DNA of 64,000 bases from Arthrobacter tumbae (GCF_016907495.1 NZ_JAFBCC010000001.1:3162001-3226000); one strand, 5' to 3'; shown: positions 9,494 to 18,356, numbered from the stretch's first letter. Program-made: numbers and translations. Notes: generated from the sequence alone by a model not told the origin.

Positions 9494-10254
9494 GCGGTGG
9501 TACCTGCCGTCACGTGCTCGATGAATGCTGCGGAGCGCTCGAAGATGAGCTCCTGGTCGTGGTCCATGGTGGCCACGTGGTAGCTGTTCTCCAACCGTAT
9601 TACCTCCAAGTGTGCGCTCCCAATGCGCCGCTGCAGAACTTCCAGACTGCTTTCCGGGACAATCCTGTCCACGTTGGACCGGAAGACCAGCGTGGGCGCG
9701 GTGATCTGGGGGAGCCGGTCGGTGGTATCACGGAAGAGCTGCGCGAGCTGGTGGACTGCAGCGACCGGCGTGCGGGGATACGCCCGCTCGTCCATGCCCT
9801 CCTTTCGGATGTCATTGCCGATCGAGGGGACCGACCGGAGCAGATACTTCAGTACGCCGGCGTAGCGGGCGCGCGGATCACCGATGGTGAGACCGGGATT
9901 GACGACGACGACGCCGGCCACAGGTTCCAGTGCCGCCAGCCGGAGAGCGAGGGCACCACCCATCGACAGCCCTGCCACAACCACCGCGTCCGTAGTGCGA
10001 ACCAGATCCCGGTATGCGGTATCGATTCCCTCGTACCAGCGCTGCCAGGGCGTCCTCGCGAGCTCCTGCCAGGTGGTGCCGTGACCTGCAAGCAACGGGA
10101 GCCGCACCGCAAAGCCCTGATCAGCCAGGTACCGGGCCCATTCGACCATGCTCGCCGGCGAGCCGGTGAAGCCGTGGCTGAGGAGAACCCCGATGCGCGC
10201 CTTACTGCCTGAACCGTTCGAGGAGAATGCTGCGAGAGTGGGGTCGGCCGTCAT
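9490..10254 (-). CDS. Alpha/beta hydrolase (carboxylesterase / monoacylglycerol lipase-like)
   Basis: 254 aa from the ATG at 10254. The longer upstream reading frame to 10353 lacks family-like sequence and is rejected. Features: oxyanion-hole HGFTGS near the N-terminus, nucleophile elbow GLSMGG, and a late Asp/His pair consistent with the catalytic triad (FRSNVDRIVP and NSYHVATMDHD). The compact size and GHGTTWQELA segment resemble Est30-type carboxylesterases and thermostable monoacylglycerol lipases. It sits next to plsC (divergent), so a lipid role is possible but inferred. It is the first gene of a coupled pair with the small membrane protein. Confidence 0.82.
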   Translation of the reverse strand: MTADPTLAAFSSNGSGSKARIGVLLSHGFTGSPASMVEWARYLADQGFAVRLPLLAGHGTTWQELARTPWQRWYEGIDTAYRDLVRTTDAVVVAGLSMGGALALRLAALEPVAGVVVVNPGLTIGDPRARYAGVLKYLLRSVPSIGNDIRKEGMDERAYPRTPVAAVHQLAQLFRDTTDRLPQITAPTLVFRSNVDRIVPESSLEVLQRRIGSAHLEVIRLENSYHVATMDHDQELIFERSAAFIEHVTAGTTA

Positions 10255-10405
10255 GATTCCAATGGTGTCACCGCGTTCCGTGGACTGCCAGTGACGTCCC
10301 GCACACCGTCCGCCCGTAGAGTAGTGTTCCAAGAACCCGTTTGCGGAAGGCATGGTTTTGCCTGTTTCCAGATAATCGGAACATCCACGCAGGAAGGCTG
10401 GCAGA

Positions 10406-11362
10406 GTGTTCTACTGGATCATGAAGAGGATCTTTATTGGTCCACTTGTGAATCTCCTGTTCAGGCCATGGGTCAAGGGCCTGGACAACATTCCGGCAAC
10501 CGGTGCAGCTGTCATTGTGAGTAACCACCTGTCCTTTTCGGATTCGATCTTCCTCCCACTTGCGGTGCCGCGACCGGTGGTGTTTCTCGCCAAATCCGAG
10601 TACTTCACGGGTAGGGGTTTGAAAGGAAAGCTGACCGCTGCTTTTTTCCGGCTGACGAACCAGCTGCCGATGGACCGGTCCGGGGGCGCTGCTTCCGCTA
10701 CGTCGCTGTCGGCTGGGGAAGAAATACTCAACTCCGGTGCGTTACTGGGAATCTATCCTGAGGGGACGCGTAGCCCGGACGGCAGGCTGTACCGCGGAAA
10801 GACCGGCGTCGCGAAGCTTATCCTCGCCACCGGGGTACCGGTCATACCGGTCGCCATGATCGGTACGGACAAGGTGCAGCCCATCGGAAGGCGGATCCCG
10901 AATATTCGCCGCGTGGGCATCATCGTGGGGGAGCCGATGGACTTCCGGCGCTACGCAGGGATGGGCGAGGACCGCTTCATCCAACGCTCGGTGACCGATG
11001 AAATCATGTATGCGCTCATGCGGCTTTCCGGCCAGGAGTATGTCGACGTCTACGCCAGCAGCGTCAAGGAGCGCCTTGCCGGCGCGAAGACGGCGGGCAA
11101 GAAGACCGGCAAAAAAGCCGAGCGGGTTGCGGATCCGTCCCGCCAGGCCGCCGTTCGGCTGGAAGGCTCCGCTCCGGCAGACGCGGTTCAGCCGTCGTCG
11201 GACACCGCCTTGCCGCCGAGCACTGAAGGCCCACTGCCCGGTGAAGTGCGGACGATCGGACGTGAGCCCGGCGAGGCCGCCGATGAGACGCCGGATCCTC
11301 CTGCCGCCCCGCGGCGATCCAGGACCAGGCACGAGGGCGATTCCAGCAGTCGGGCTATGTGA
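10406..11362 (+). CDS. plsC: 1-acylglycerol-3-phosphate O-acyltransferase (PlsC family)
   Basis: 318 aa. Acyltransferase that should convert lysophosphatidic acid to phosphatidic acid at the membrane. Block I NHLSFSD carries the catalytic His and Asp of HX4D, and block III is YPEGTRSPDGRLYRG. The GTG start has AGGAAGG 8 nt upstream. After the roughly 220-residue catalytic part there is a Lys-rich and then Pro/Ala/Arg-rich tail of about 90 residues that is probably disordered. The M. tuberculosis homologue Rv2182c sits in the same neighbourhood. Confidence 0.9.
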   Translation: MFYWIMKRIFIGPLVNLLFRPWVKGLDNIPATGAAVIVSNHLSFSDSIFLPLAVPRPVVFLAKSEYFTGRGLKGKLTAAFFRLTNQLPMDRSGGAASATSLSAGEEILNSGALLGIYPEGTRSPDGRLYRGKTGVAKLILATGVPVIPVAMIGTDKVQPIGRRIPNIRRVGIIVGEPMDFRRYAGMGEDRFIQRSVTDEIMYALMRLSGQEYVDVYASSVKERLAGAKTAGKKTGKKAERVADPSRQAAVRLEGSAPADAVQPSSDTALPPSTEGPLPGEVRTIGREPGEAADETPDPPAAPRRSRTRHEGDSSSRAM

Positions 11363-11416
11363 CGGGACGTGCGCCGCCGCATGACAAGGGAGTCCGCCGT
11401 CGTCCGGTATAGCCAT

Positions 11417-11422
11417 TAGGCT
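11417..11422 (+). promoter_or_regulatory. Candidate -10 box of a leaderless aroG mRNA
   Basis: TAGGCT ends 6 nt before the GTG start and no ribosome-binding site is present, so the predicted transcript would begin at the start codon. No good -35 box is visible. Confidence 0.4.
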
Positions 11423-11428
11423 TAAGCG

Positions 11429-12799
11429 GTGACCGAAACAACCGTGACCTCCGCATCCCATTCAGCAGTACCCGACCATGGGCTGGATTCATGGCGGGAG
11501 CTGGCGATTTCCCAGCAGCCCAGCTGGCAGGACTCCACGGTTCACCGGTCTTCCCTTGAAGAGCTTTCCACGCTGCCGCCGCTTGTGTTCGCGGGCGAGG
11601 TGGATGTGCTGCGCGAGCGGCTCGCTGCCGCTGCCCAGGGCAAGGCGTTCCTCCTGCAGGGAGGCGATTGCGCGGAAACATTTGAGGGTGCCACCGCGGA
11701 CAGAATCAGCGCCCGTGTGAAGACCATCCTCCAGATGGCCGTAGTTCTCACCTACGGCGCCTCGCTCCCTGTCATCAAGATGGGGCGCATGGCCGGACAG
11801 TTCGCAAAGCCGCGTTCATCGAATGATGAAACCCGCGAAGGCGTGACACTGCCCGCATACCGCGGGGACATGGTGAACGGGTATGACTTCACGCCGGAGA
11901 GCCGGGGACATGACGCGTCCCGAATGGTGAGGGCGTACCACACCTCCGCATCGACGCTCAATCTGATCCGCGCCTTCACCCAGGGTGGCTTCGCTGACCT
12001 GCGTCTCGTCCATCACTGGAACAAGGGCTTCACAGCCAACCCGGCCCACTCGCGCTACGAATCGCTGGCGCGCGAGATTGACCGCGCCGTCCGCTTCATG
12101 GAAGCCTGCGGCGCCGACTTCGATGCCTTGACCCGCGTCGAATTCTTCGCCAGCCACGAGGCGCTGCTGCTCGAGTACGAGCGCGCGTTGACCCGCACCG
12201 ACTCGCGCACAGGGCTGCCCTATGACACATCGGCGCACTTCCTGTGGATCGGCGAGCGAACGAGGGATATCGACGGCGCTCACATTGATTTCCTGTCACG
12301 CGTCCGCAACCCCATCGGGGTGAAGCTCGGCCCCGGTACGTCGCCTGATGATGCTTTGGCACTCATCGACAAGCTGGATCCCAACAGGGAACCGGGCCGC
12401 CTCACGTTCATCACCCGCATGGGCGCGACGAATATCCGCGAGAAGCTGCCCAACCTTGTGTCGAAGGTGACTGATTCCGGCGCCAAGGTCCTCTGGGTCA
12501 CTGATCCGATGCACGGCAACACCGTCACTTCCCCCAACGGGTACAAGACCCGCAATTTCGATGATGTCATGGATGAGGTGCGCGGATTCTTCGAGGTGCA
12601 CAACGAACTCGGCACCTTCCCCGGCGGCCTTCACGTTGAAATGACCGGTGACGACGTCGCTGAGTGCCTCGGAGGAGCGGACCCGATCGATCAGGAAGCG
12701 TTCCTCGACCGTTATGAGTCCGTGTGTGATCCACGCCTGAACCACATGCAGTCCCTTGAGATGGCTTTCCTCGTCGCTGGGGCGTTGTCCCGACGCTGA
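11429..12799 (+). CDS. aroG: Class II 3-deoxy-7-phosphoheptulonate synthase
   Basis: 456 aa. First step of the shikimate pathway, joining PEP and erythrose 4-phosphate. This is the plant-like class II type: it has the FLLQGGDCAETF motif, KMGRMAGQFAKPRS, a long central TIM barrel, and WVTDPMHGNT. The length equals that of the M. tuberculosis enzyme. The GTG start lacks a ribosome-binding site and follows a TAGGCT box by 6 nt. It converges on the PASTA kinase gene, whose stop is 32 bp away, as aroG and pknL are also neighbours in mycobacteria. Confidence 0.95.
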   Translation: MTETTVTSASHSAVPDHGLDSWRELAISQQPSWQDSTVHRSSLEELSTLPPLVFAGEVDVLRERLAAAAQGKAFLLQGGDCAETFEGATADRISARVKTILQMAVVLTYGASLPVIKMGRMAGQFAKPRSSNDETREGVTLPAYRGDMVNGYDFTPESRGHDASRMVRAYHTSASTLNLIRAFTQGGFADLRLVHHWNKGFTANPAHSRYESLAREIDRAVRFMEACGADFDALTRVEFFASHEALLLEYERALTRTDSRTGLPYDTSAHFLWIGERTRDIDGAHIDFLSRVRNPIGVKLGPGTSPDDALALIDKLDPNREPGRLTFITRMGATNIREKLPNLVSKVTDSGAKVLWVTDPMHGNTVTSPNGYKTRNFDDVMDEVRGFFEVHNELGTFPGGLHVEMTGDDVAECLGGADPIDQEAFLDRYESVCDPRLNHMQSLEMAFLVAGALSRR

Positions 12800-12831
12800 C
12801 CGCGGCAGCTACCTCCGCCGGCGCTTCGTTC

Positions 12832-14937
12832 TCACGTCACGGTGATGGTGACCGTTGATCCTTCCGGATGCTCGCCCGTGAGGTCCTGCCCGGCTACGAG
12901 GCCGAGCACAGAGCGGCCGAAGGCGTAGTTCACTTCAACGGTGAATCCAGCCTCTTCCAGGGTGGCGATGGCTTCTGCCTCAGGGTCGGAAAATACATCT
13001 GGGACGGGAATGATCCGCGGTCCGTCGGAGAGGGTCAGCGTGACTGTTTCGCCGGGACGCAGCTGCCCTTCAGCCGGGCTCTGGGCAAGGACGGAGCCCG
13101 CCGGTACGTCGAGGTCGTTGACCGGCGCAGCTGCGATCACCGGACTCAGGCCGGCGTCCTCCAGGATGTTGAGCGCCTCTTCCTCCGGCAGACCTACAAC
13201 GGAAGGAACTGCGACCGGCTCCGGTCCCTGCGAGACCGTCAGGCTCACGGGCGTAGCCGCGGGAACGTCTTCGCCTGCTGCCGGAGTGGTCGCAATCACC
13301 ACACCATCGCTGACGGTGTCGCTGAACTGGGGTGTCACTTCTCCGACCTCAAAACCGGCGGCTACCAGCGTAGCCGCCGCTGTTGCCTCGGCGAGACCGG
13401 CAACCTCGGGAATCGCGAAAAGTTCGGGCCCCAGCGACACCAGGAGTTGAATCTCTTCCCAGGGCCTGACCGTGGTGGAGGCCTGCGGATCACTGGTGAT
13501 CACAAGGCCCTCCGCGACTGAATCGGAATAAGACTGCTCTGCGCTCGATGACAGTCCGGCTTGAGTGAGCAAGGCCTGTGCAGCGCTCACGGATCGGCTG
13601 GACACATCCGGAACGGCCACCAGCGCACCCGGGCCCACACCGAAGAACCAGCCGGCCACTGCGGCCAGCGCTGCGAGGACTGCGAGCAGGAGGATCAGTA
13701 AGGCGTTCCTGCGGCGGGCATTGCCCGGCCGGAGGGACTTTGCCGGGCGCTGTACAGCTCTTGCCTGCTCTTTCCGGTAGGCCTTGAAGTCCCTGGCGGC
13801 AATCTTCTCGCGAGTGGCTGGGTCGGGTTGCCGCTCCGGCGCTGATCGCGCAACCGGGGTGGAGCCAAGAACGGTGGTCGGGTGGGAGCCATTCCCCAGC
13901 ACTGTTGTCGGAGAGTCCGTAGCGCCGAAGACTTCTGTGGGGTGCGGATGCGATCCCACTACCTCCGTGGGGGAGTAGGCTGCGCCGATGACTTCCGTGC
14001 GTTCGGCACGGTCAGATGCTCCTGCGTCTTCCCCTCGCGGCGCGGAGACGGGTCGGTGGTCGCTGCCGAGATCAAGCTCTTCGTCCCTCAGGGTGGTGCG
14101 GATGTGTCGCAGTTCGCCGAGGAGGGCATTGCCGTCGATAGGGCGTTCCTCCGGATCGACCGCGGTGCACCACAGCACCAGTTCGTCGAGGTCCTCAGCC
14201 AGTCCGGGCACGATCGTGGAGGGTGCGGGAACCCGAGAGTTAACGTGCTGAAATGCGACCTGGATAGGCGCTTCACCGGAATACGGCTGCCTGCCCGTGA
14301 GGAGTTCGAACAGCACGATGCCGGCTGAATAGATGTCGCTGCGAGCGTCCGCGGCGCCGCCTGTTACCAGCTCCGGTGGGAAGTAGGCCGCGGTACCCAC
14401 AAGCGTTCCGGTGTGGGTTGCTGCCGAGACCGCGCGGGCAAGCCCGAAATCTGCAATCTTGATGCCGCCGCGTTCGGCCAGCAGTACGTTCTCCGGCTTG
14501 ACATCCCGGTGGATGAGCCCGGCATCATGTGCCGCACCCAGCCCCTCAACTACCGGGTCAAGGACCGCGAGGGCCTGGCGGGGTGTGAGTCGTCCGCGTT
14601 CGATGAGGAGGTCCCGGAGAGTTTTTCCCGGAACGTACTCCATCACCAGGTAGGCGATGCTGCGCTCCGGTCCGTCCTCCACACCCTGATCCAGCACCCC
14701 CACTACATGTGGGTGCGAAAGCCTGGCCGCGGACTTGGCCTCGCGCTCGAACCGTTCAAGGAAGCGCTCGTCCTCGGCGAGGTGCGGGTAGAGAACCTTC
14801 AGTGCAACGTCGCGTTCCAGGCGTTCGTCGGTGGCAAGATAGACCGTCGACATCCCGCCGCTCGCAAGCCGCGAACGGACGTGGTAGCGCCCGTCCACAA
14901 CGGTGTCCACCAGTGAGTCCTTCGGCCGCTCCCGCAC
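12832..14937 (-). CDS. pknL: PknL-like Ser/Thr protein kinase with four PASTA domains
   Basis: 701 aa membrane kinase. The cytosolic kinase domain (about 1-285) has a Gly-rich loop (LASGGMSTVY), catalytic Lys47, HRDVKPENVL with Asp145, and DFG at 163-165, so it should be active. A juxtamembrane linker (about 286-410) contains five 10-residue T-[ET]-V-x-G repeats (residues 314-358). A transmembrane helix (about 411-433) is followed by four extracellular PASTA repeats to the end, which bind peptidoglycan or lipid II in this family. The GTG start follows a TAGTAT box by 6 nt. Named after M. tuberculosis PknL because of its position next to aroG and the Rv2175c-type gene. The extracellular PASTA array is a PknB-like feature, so strict orthology is not certain. 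Confidence 0.88.
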   Translation of the reverse strand: MRERPKDSLVDTVVDGRYHVRSRLASGGMSTVYLATDERLERDVALKVLYPHLAEDERFLERFEREAKSAARLSHPHVVGVLDQGVEDGPERSIAYLVMEYVPGKTLRDLLIERGRLTPRQALAVLDPVVEGLGAAHDAGLIHRDVKPENVLLAERGGIKIADFGLARAVSAATHTGTLVGTAAYFPPELVTGGAADARSDIYSAGIVLFELLTGRQPYSGEAPIQVAFQHVNSRVPAPSTIVPGLAEDLDELVLWCTAVDPEERPIDGNALLGELRHIRTTLRDEELDLGSDHRPVSAPRGEDAGASDRAERTEVIGAAYSPTEVVGSHPHPTEVFGATDSPTTVLGNGSHPTTVLGSTPVARSAPERQPDPATREKIAARDFKAYRKEQARAVQRPAKSLRPGNARRRNALLILLLAVLAALAAVAGWFFGVGPGALVAVPDVSSRSVSAAQALLTQAGLSSSAEQSYSDSVAEGLVITSDPQASTTVRPWEEIQLLVSLGPELFAIPEVAGLAEATAAATLVAAGFEVGEVTPQFSDTVSDGVVIATTPAAGEDVPAATPVSLTVSQGPEPVAVPSVVGLPEEEALNILEDAGLSPVIAAAPVNDLDVPAGSVLAQSPAEGQLRPGETVTLTLSDGPRIIPVPDVFSDPEAEAIATLEEAGFTVEVNYAFGRSVLGLVAGQDLTGEHPEGSTVTITVT
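13864..13998 (-). repeat. Five in-frame decapeptide repeats in the PknL-like linker
   Basis: Translated on the minus strand, residues 314-358 read as five units starting with TEVIG, TEVVG, TEVFG, TTVLG and TTVLG, each exactly 10 residues apart. Each Thr has a hydrophobic residue at +3. Confidence 0.85.
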
Positions 14938-14943
14938 CCTTCG

Positions 14944-14949
14944 ATACTA
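14944..14949 (-). promoter_or_regulatory. Candidate -10 box of a leaderless pknL mRNA
   Basis: On the minus strand TAGTAT ends 6 nt before the GTG start codon. It lies between that codon and the terminator of the upstream LysM gene. Confidence 0.4.
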
Positions 14950-14955
14950 AGTGAA

Positions 14956-15006
14956 ACAGCGGCCGACGCCCGCACCAACACAGGTCGGTGGGGTGTCGGC
15001 CGCTGT
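14956..15006 (-). terminator. Strong hairpin terminator after the LysM transglycosylase gene
   Basis: ACAGCGGCCGAC (14956-14967) pairs perfectly with GTCGGCCGCTGT (14995-15006), and the interior can extend the stem through CACC/GGTG. It starts 24 bp after the LysM gene stop and isolates that gene from pknL. Confidence 0.7.
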
Positions 15007-15029
15007 AGGAGCACAGCCGGTGGGAAGGT

Positions 15030-16607
15030 CTACCGGAAGTTCTTCTGGTGCGCCTTGATCGCAGCCACGTAGTTCTTGGTGTCAGCGAACATGCCGTGGG
15101 TTTTCACTGAATACTGGCCCTGGTAGTAGGACGCGATAGCCGTATCCAGGTTCGGGCTGGTACGGATAAGCGCCTTGATGATCGCCACGCCTGCAGTCGC
15201 ATTGTCGTAGGGATCCAGCAGATTCAGCTTCCGGCCGACGAGGTCGGAGGCCCACCCGCCGGACATCGGGATGACCTGCATGGCACCGATGGCGTTTGCC
15301 GGTGAGACAGCCCGCTGATTGAACCCCGACTCCTGGTAGGAGAAGGCGAGCGCCAGACTCGGATCCACGCCCATCTTCCGTGCAGTGTCCGCGACGATCG
15401 CTTTCATCTGGGCCTGCGAGGGAACCGGCAGGCCGTTCAGTGTGTGCTTGTTCTTGTTGGCTTCCGCCACCACTGCATCCGGGTAGGTGTAGTGGAGGAA
15501 GGTCGACGGAACGAGGTCGGCGGGCTTCTGCTCCGGCGCAGCCTTCGAGCCGCCGGGGATCGTGAGCTTCTTGCCCGGGTGGATGATGGTGGTCGCGCTC
15601 AGCTTGTTGGCGGACAGCAGCGCGCTGAGGCTGACTCCATGCCTGGCGGCGATGGCACCGAGTGTATCGCCCGCCTTGATGGAGTAAGTACCGCTGGTCG
15701 TTGGGCCGGACGGCTTCGGTGCGGCGGGCTTTGGCGCCGCGGGCTTCGGGCTCGTCTGTACAGCCACGCTTGATCCGCCGCCCAGCTTGATCTTCTGGCC
15801 CGGGTGGATGACCGAGTTCATGGAGAGCCCGTTTGCCGAGAGCACAGAACCCAGACTCACATTGTGGCGCGCAGCGATTGCGCCCAGGGTGTCGCCTGGC
15901 TTCACGACATACGCTGCTCCGGAAGCCGAGGCTGCCGGCTTGGGCGCTGCAGCTTCTGGCGCCGGCGCGGAAGCTGTCGATGAGCCTGAGAGCTTGATCT
16001 TCTGGCCGGGATGGATGATTGAGGTCATCGACAACCCGTTTGCCTTCAGGACGGACGGGAGGCTGATGCCGTGGCGGGCTGCAATTGCGCCCAGCGTATC
16101 TCCGGACTTCACGGTGTACGTTGCGGAGGATTGCTGTTTGGCGGGAGCAGCCTGCTTTGCGGGAGCAGCAGATCCCGATGAACCCGACAGCTTGATCTTC
16201 TGGCCCGGGTGGATGATGGAGTTGACCTTCAGCCCGTTCGCCTTGAGGACTGTGTGCATGCTCAACCCGTGGCGGATTGCGATGCCGCTGATGGTGTCTC
16301 CCGCACGGACTACGTAGGTTGTGGGGCTGCTCTGCATGGGAGCGATCCGCGGTACCTGCGTTGCCACCAGGGCTGCGGGGATCATCGCGGAAACCGGACC
16401 TGCAGCAGCCGGCATGGTCTTCAACGGCTGGTAGGCGGTATGGCCCGGCGCCGGTGCGGCGGCCGCGGGTGCCGCAAGTGCAAGCGAGGAAAGAACGACG
16501 GCGGGTATCGCCGCAGAGGATACTGCGATCCCTATTCCGCGGTTCCTGAAAGGCGTGGTGCAGGCGGCTGGCACGTTCAGCGGCGATGACGGGCGCTGGG
16601 CGGTCAT
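15030..16607 (-). CDS. Secreted lytic transglycosylase with four LysM domains
   Basis: 525 aa. The N-terminus has a basic stretch and a hydrophobic Ala-rich segment ending near residue 52 (APAAAAPAP), a likely signal peptide. Four LysM modules (about 97-140, 163-206, 232-275, 307-352) share GDT, ARHG and IIHPGQKIKL, and are joined by Ala/Pro/Ser/Lys linkers. The C-terminal third is an SLT (Slt70-like) domain, with the catalytic Glu in YQESGFN (about Glu426) and AIGAMQVIP. It should bind and cleave cell-wall glycan. The ATG start has GAGGA 6 nt upstream. It stands between the PASTA kinase and the Rv2175c-like gene, has its own terminator, and is divergent from the latter. The nearly identical LysM modules look like recent internal duplication. 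Confidence 0.9.
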   Translation of the reverse strand: MTAQRPSSPLNVPAACTTPFRNRGIGIAVSSAAIPAVVLSSLALAAPAAAAPAPGHTAYQPLKTMPAAAGPVSAMIPAALVATQVPRIAPMQSSPTTYVVRAGDTISGIAIRHGLSMHTVLKANGLKVNSIIHPGQKIKLSGSSGSAAPAKQAAPAKQQSSATYTVKSGDTLGAIAARHGISLPSVLKANGLSMTSIIHPGQKIKLSGSSTASAPAPEAAAPKPAASASGAAYVVKPGDTLGAIAARHNVSLGSVLSANGLSMNSVIHPGQKIKLGGGSSVAVQTSPKPAAPKPAAPKPSGPTTSGTYSIKAGDTLGAIAARHGVSLSALLSANKLSATTIIHPGKKLTIPGGSKAAPEQKPADLVPSTFLHYTYPDAVVAEANKNKHTLNGLPVPSQAQMKAIVADTARKMGVDPSLALAFSYQESGFNQRAVSPANAIGAMQVIPMSGGWASDLVGRKLNLLDPYDNATAGVAIIKALIRTSPNLDTAIASYYQGQYSVKTHGMFADTKNYVAAIKAHQKNFR

Positions 16608-16631
16608 GGTCTGTCCTCATCTGTGATGGCG

Positions 16632-16666
16632 GGCTGGCCCGCGTGGCAGGGCAAGGAGCGCCAGCC
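16632..16666. repeat. 7-bp inverted repeat in the leader of the LysM gene
   Basis: GGCTGGC (16632-16638) and GCCAGCC (16660-16666) surround 21 nt, about 25 nt upstream of the start codon. It may form a leader hairpin but does not cover the ribosome-binding site. The rest of the 270-bp region 16608-16877 shows no recognised element. Confidence 0.3.
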
Positions 16667-16877
16667 GATGCCGCCGTGATCCCCGAACCCCATGGTGCAG
16701 TTGATACACAAGTTGTTACTGTTACTCGTGTGACTTATGTGAATCTACACCATGAGCCACTTACCACAACAGTTCATAAAGTCTCAGTATTTGCGCAGTT
16801 TTGGCGTGTCGGTGACTTGACCGGAAGGACGGCTGCCGAGTGGAGTTGAGGCAGCAGGGCATGGCACGCTTAAGGGC

Positions 16878-17231
16878 GTGAATACACTGGAGAACCTCGT
16901 GGGCAACTGGCTCACCCTTCCCGATGTCGCGGAAGCGCTCGATCTGTCCATTACCAAGGTCCATGGACTCATCAACGAACGGGCGCTGGTATCGATACGC
17001 GTCACTGATCGCGGAATCCGGTCGGTGCCCGCAGAATTCATCGCTGACGGGCACGTCCTCGACAGCCTCAAGGGAACAGTCGTTGTCCTTGGCGACTCGG
17101 GGTTCTCGGATGAAGAGATCATTCGTTGGCTCTTCACGGAAGACGAGTCCCTGCCCGGCAGGCCCGTGGACGCGCTGAAGGCGGGGCGCAAGACCGAGAT
17201 CCGTCGACGTGCGCAATCCATGGCGTGGTAG
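16878..17231 (+). CDS. Rv2175c-family winged-helix DNA-binding protein
   Basis: 117 aa. The N-terminal half has an excisionase/MerR-like helix-turn-helix (LTLPDVAEALDLSITKVHGL, about 12-31), and the C-terminal half contains the characteristic DEEIIRWLFTEDESLPGRP. This matches the M. tuberculosis Rv2175c family, whose founding member is a PknL substrate that loses DNA binding when phosphorylated. That regulation is known for the mycobacterial protein and only inferred here. The phosphorylated N-terminal Thr of Rv2175c has no clear counterpart except Thr3. GTG start. The gene converges on the polyprenyl synthase gene (9 bp between stops). Confidence 0.85.
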   Translation: MNTLENLVGNWLTLPDVAEALDLSITKVHGLINERALVSIRVTDRGIRSVPAEFIADGHVLDSLKGTVVVLGDSGFSDEEIIRWLFTEDESLPGRPVDALKAGRKTEIRRRAQSMAW

Positions 17232-17240
17232 CCGCCGTCT

Positions 17241-18350
17241 TCAGGCAACCCGGGTAATAGCGGCTTCCGCAAGAACGGAGAGCGCGTCCCTGCATAACGG
17301 ATCCAGGGGGAGCGCCTCCAGTGCTTTGTGGCTCGTGTGGGCGCGTTCAGCTATCAGCGCTTCGACCTCATCACGGGCACCTGTTGCATCGATAATGCGC
17401 TGCAGGTGCAAAATTTCGTCCTGCCCCAGGCCCTCGCGGCCAAGACCGGAGTTGAGGGCCAGGGCTTGATCTGCAGTGCCGGCATGCAGCGCCTTGGCAA
17501 TCAGTACCGTTCGCTTTCCCTCCCGCAGGTCATCACCGGCGGGCTTGCCGGTAAGCGCGGGGTCCCCATAGACCCCCAGGAGGTCGTCTCGGAGCTGGAA
17601 CGCCTCTCCGAGGGGGAGTGCGAAGTCGGAGTAGCCGGCAAGCAACGACGGCGGTGCTCCCGCGAGAGCGCCGCCAATGCACAGCGGGTGCTCCGTGGAG
17701 TATTTGGCGGACTTGAAGCGCACGATGCTGAGCGCCCGCTGAGCCGCAACTTCCGGCTGCCGATCCGGCCCGATCGCTTCCTCCAGGAGGTCCAGATACT
17801 GGCCGGCCATGACTTCCGTGCGCATTCTGTTGAAGATCGCGCGGGCAGACGCGACCCGGTCCGGCGCCGCGGCGATCGAAGCGAATGCTTCCTCGCTGAG
17901 GGACAGGCACAGGTCACCCGCAAGAATCGCGGCTCCGGTTCCGAAATGTTCCCCATCCAGGTGCCAGCCGCCGTCGTCATGACGGCGCTCGAATTGCTTG
18001 TGCACGCTGGGGGCTCCGCGCCTGAGGTCCGATCGGTCGATGATGTCGTCATGGACGAGGGCGGCGGCCTGAAACAGTTCCAGCGACATACCCGCAATGA
18101 CGACGCCGGCGTCATCCGCTGCCCCGCCCGCGCCTCGCCAGCCCCAGTAGCACAGCAGCGGACGCATCTTTTTGCCGCCGGCCGCCAGCCGCTCTATCGC
18201 ATCGACAAGGACTGTGCTGTCGGTCGACACCGTCTCAAGGATGGATCGCTGCGCTGAGAGGAAGCGGGAGGTAGCTTCGGTAAGCGACTTCCTGAAGCGA
18301 TGCTGCTCGTCCTGCATGGGCGTGGAAAGAGCAGGGATACCGTCAGTCAT
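17241..18350 (-). CDS. idsA: Polyprenyl diphosphate synthase (IdsA/GGPP synthase-like)
   Basis: 369 aa trans-prenyltransferase that condenses isopentenyl diphosphate with allylic diphosphates. The first Asp-rich motif is HDDIIDRSDLRRG (Asp101-Asp105), the second is LRDDLLGVYGD, and KMRPLL near residue 61 is the substrate-binding block. The product is probably C15-C20, as in the neighbouring idsA2 of M. tuberculosis, but chain length cannot be fixed by eye. The ATG start follows a TAGACT box by 6 nt. It is divergent from dinB. The mannosyltransferase gene mptA found next door in mycobacteria is absent. Confidence 0.88.
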   Translation of the reverse strand: MTDGIPALSTPMQDEQHRFRKSLTEATSRFLSAQRSILETVSTDSTVLVDAIERLAAGGKKMRPLLCYWGWRGAGGAADDAGVVIAGMSLELFQAAALVHDDIIDRSDLRRGAPSVHKQFERRHDDGGWHLDGEHFGTGAAILAGDLCLSLSEEAFASIAAAPDRVASARAIFNRMRTEVMAGQYLDLLEEAIGPDRQPEVAAQRALSIVRFKSAKYSTEHPLCIGGALAGAPPSLLAGYSDFALPLGEAFQLRDDLLGVYGDPALTGKPAGDDLREGKRTVLIAKALHAGTADQALALNSGLGREGLGQDEILHLQRIIDATGARDEVEALIAERAHTSHKALEALPLDPLCRDALSVLAEAAITRVA

Positions 18351-18356
18351 AGGCCA

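Noticed and set aside
10255..10353. Longer N-terminus for the alpha/beta hydrolase
   Set aside because: The extra 33 residues show no family similarity and lie in the divergent promoter region toward plsC. The ATG at 10254 gives a normal N-terminus.
15550..16320. Direct repeats that could suggest a CRISPR or tandem-repeat array
   Set aside because: They are in-frame LysM modules of one coding sequence with protein-level conservation and unequal linkers.
16608..16760. Possible c-di-AMP (ydaO) riboswitch ahead of the LysM transglycosylase gene
   Set aside because: Such riboswitches often precede actinobacterial wall hydrolases, but the conserved internal motifs and pseudoknot elements are not visible on the minus strand; only a 7-bp inverted repeat is present.
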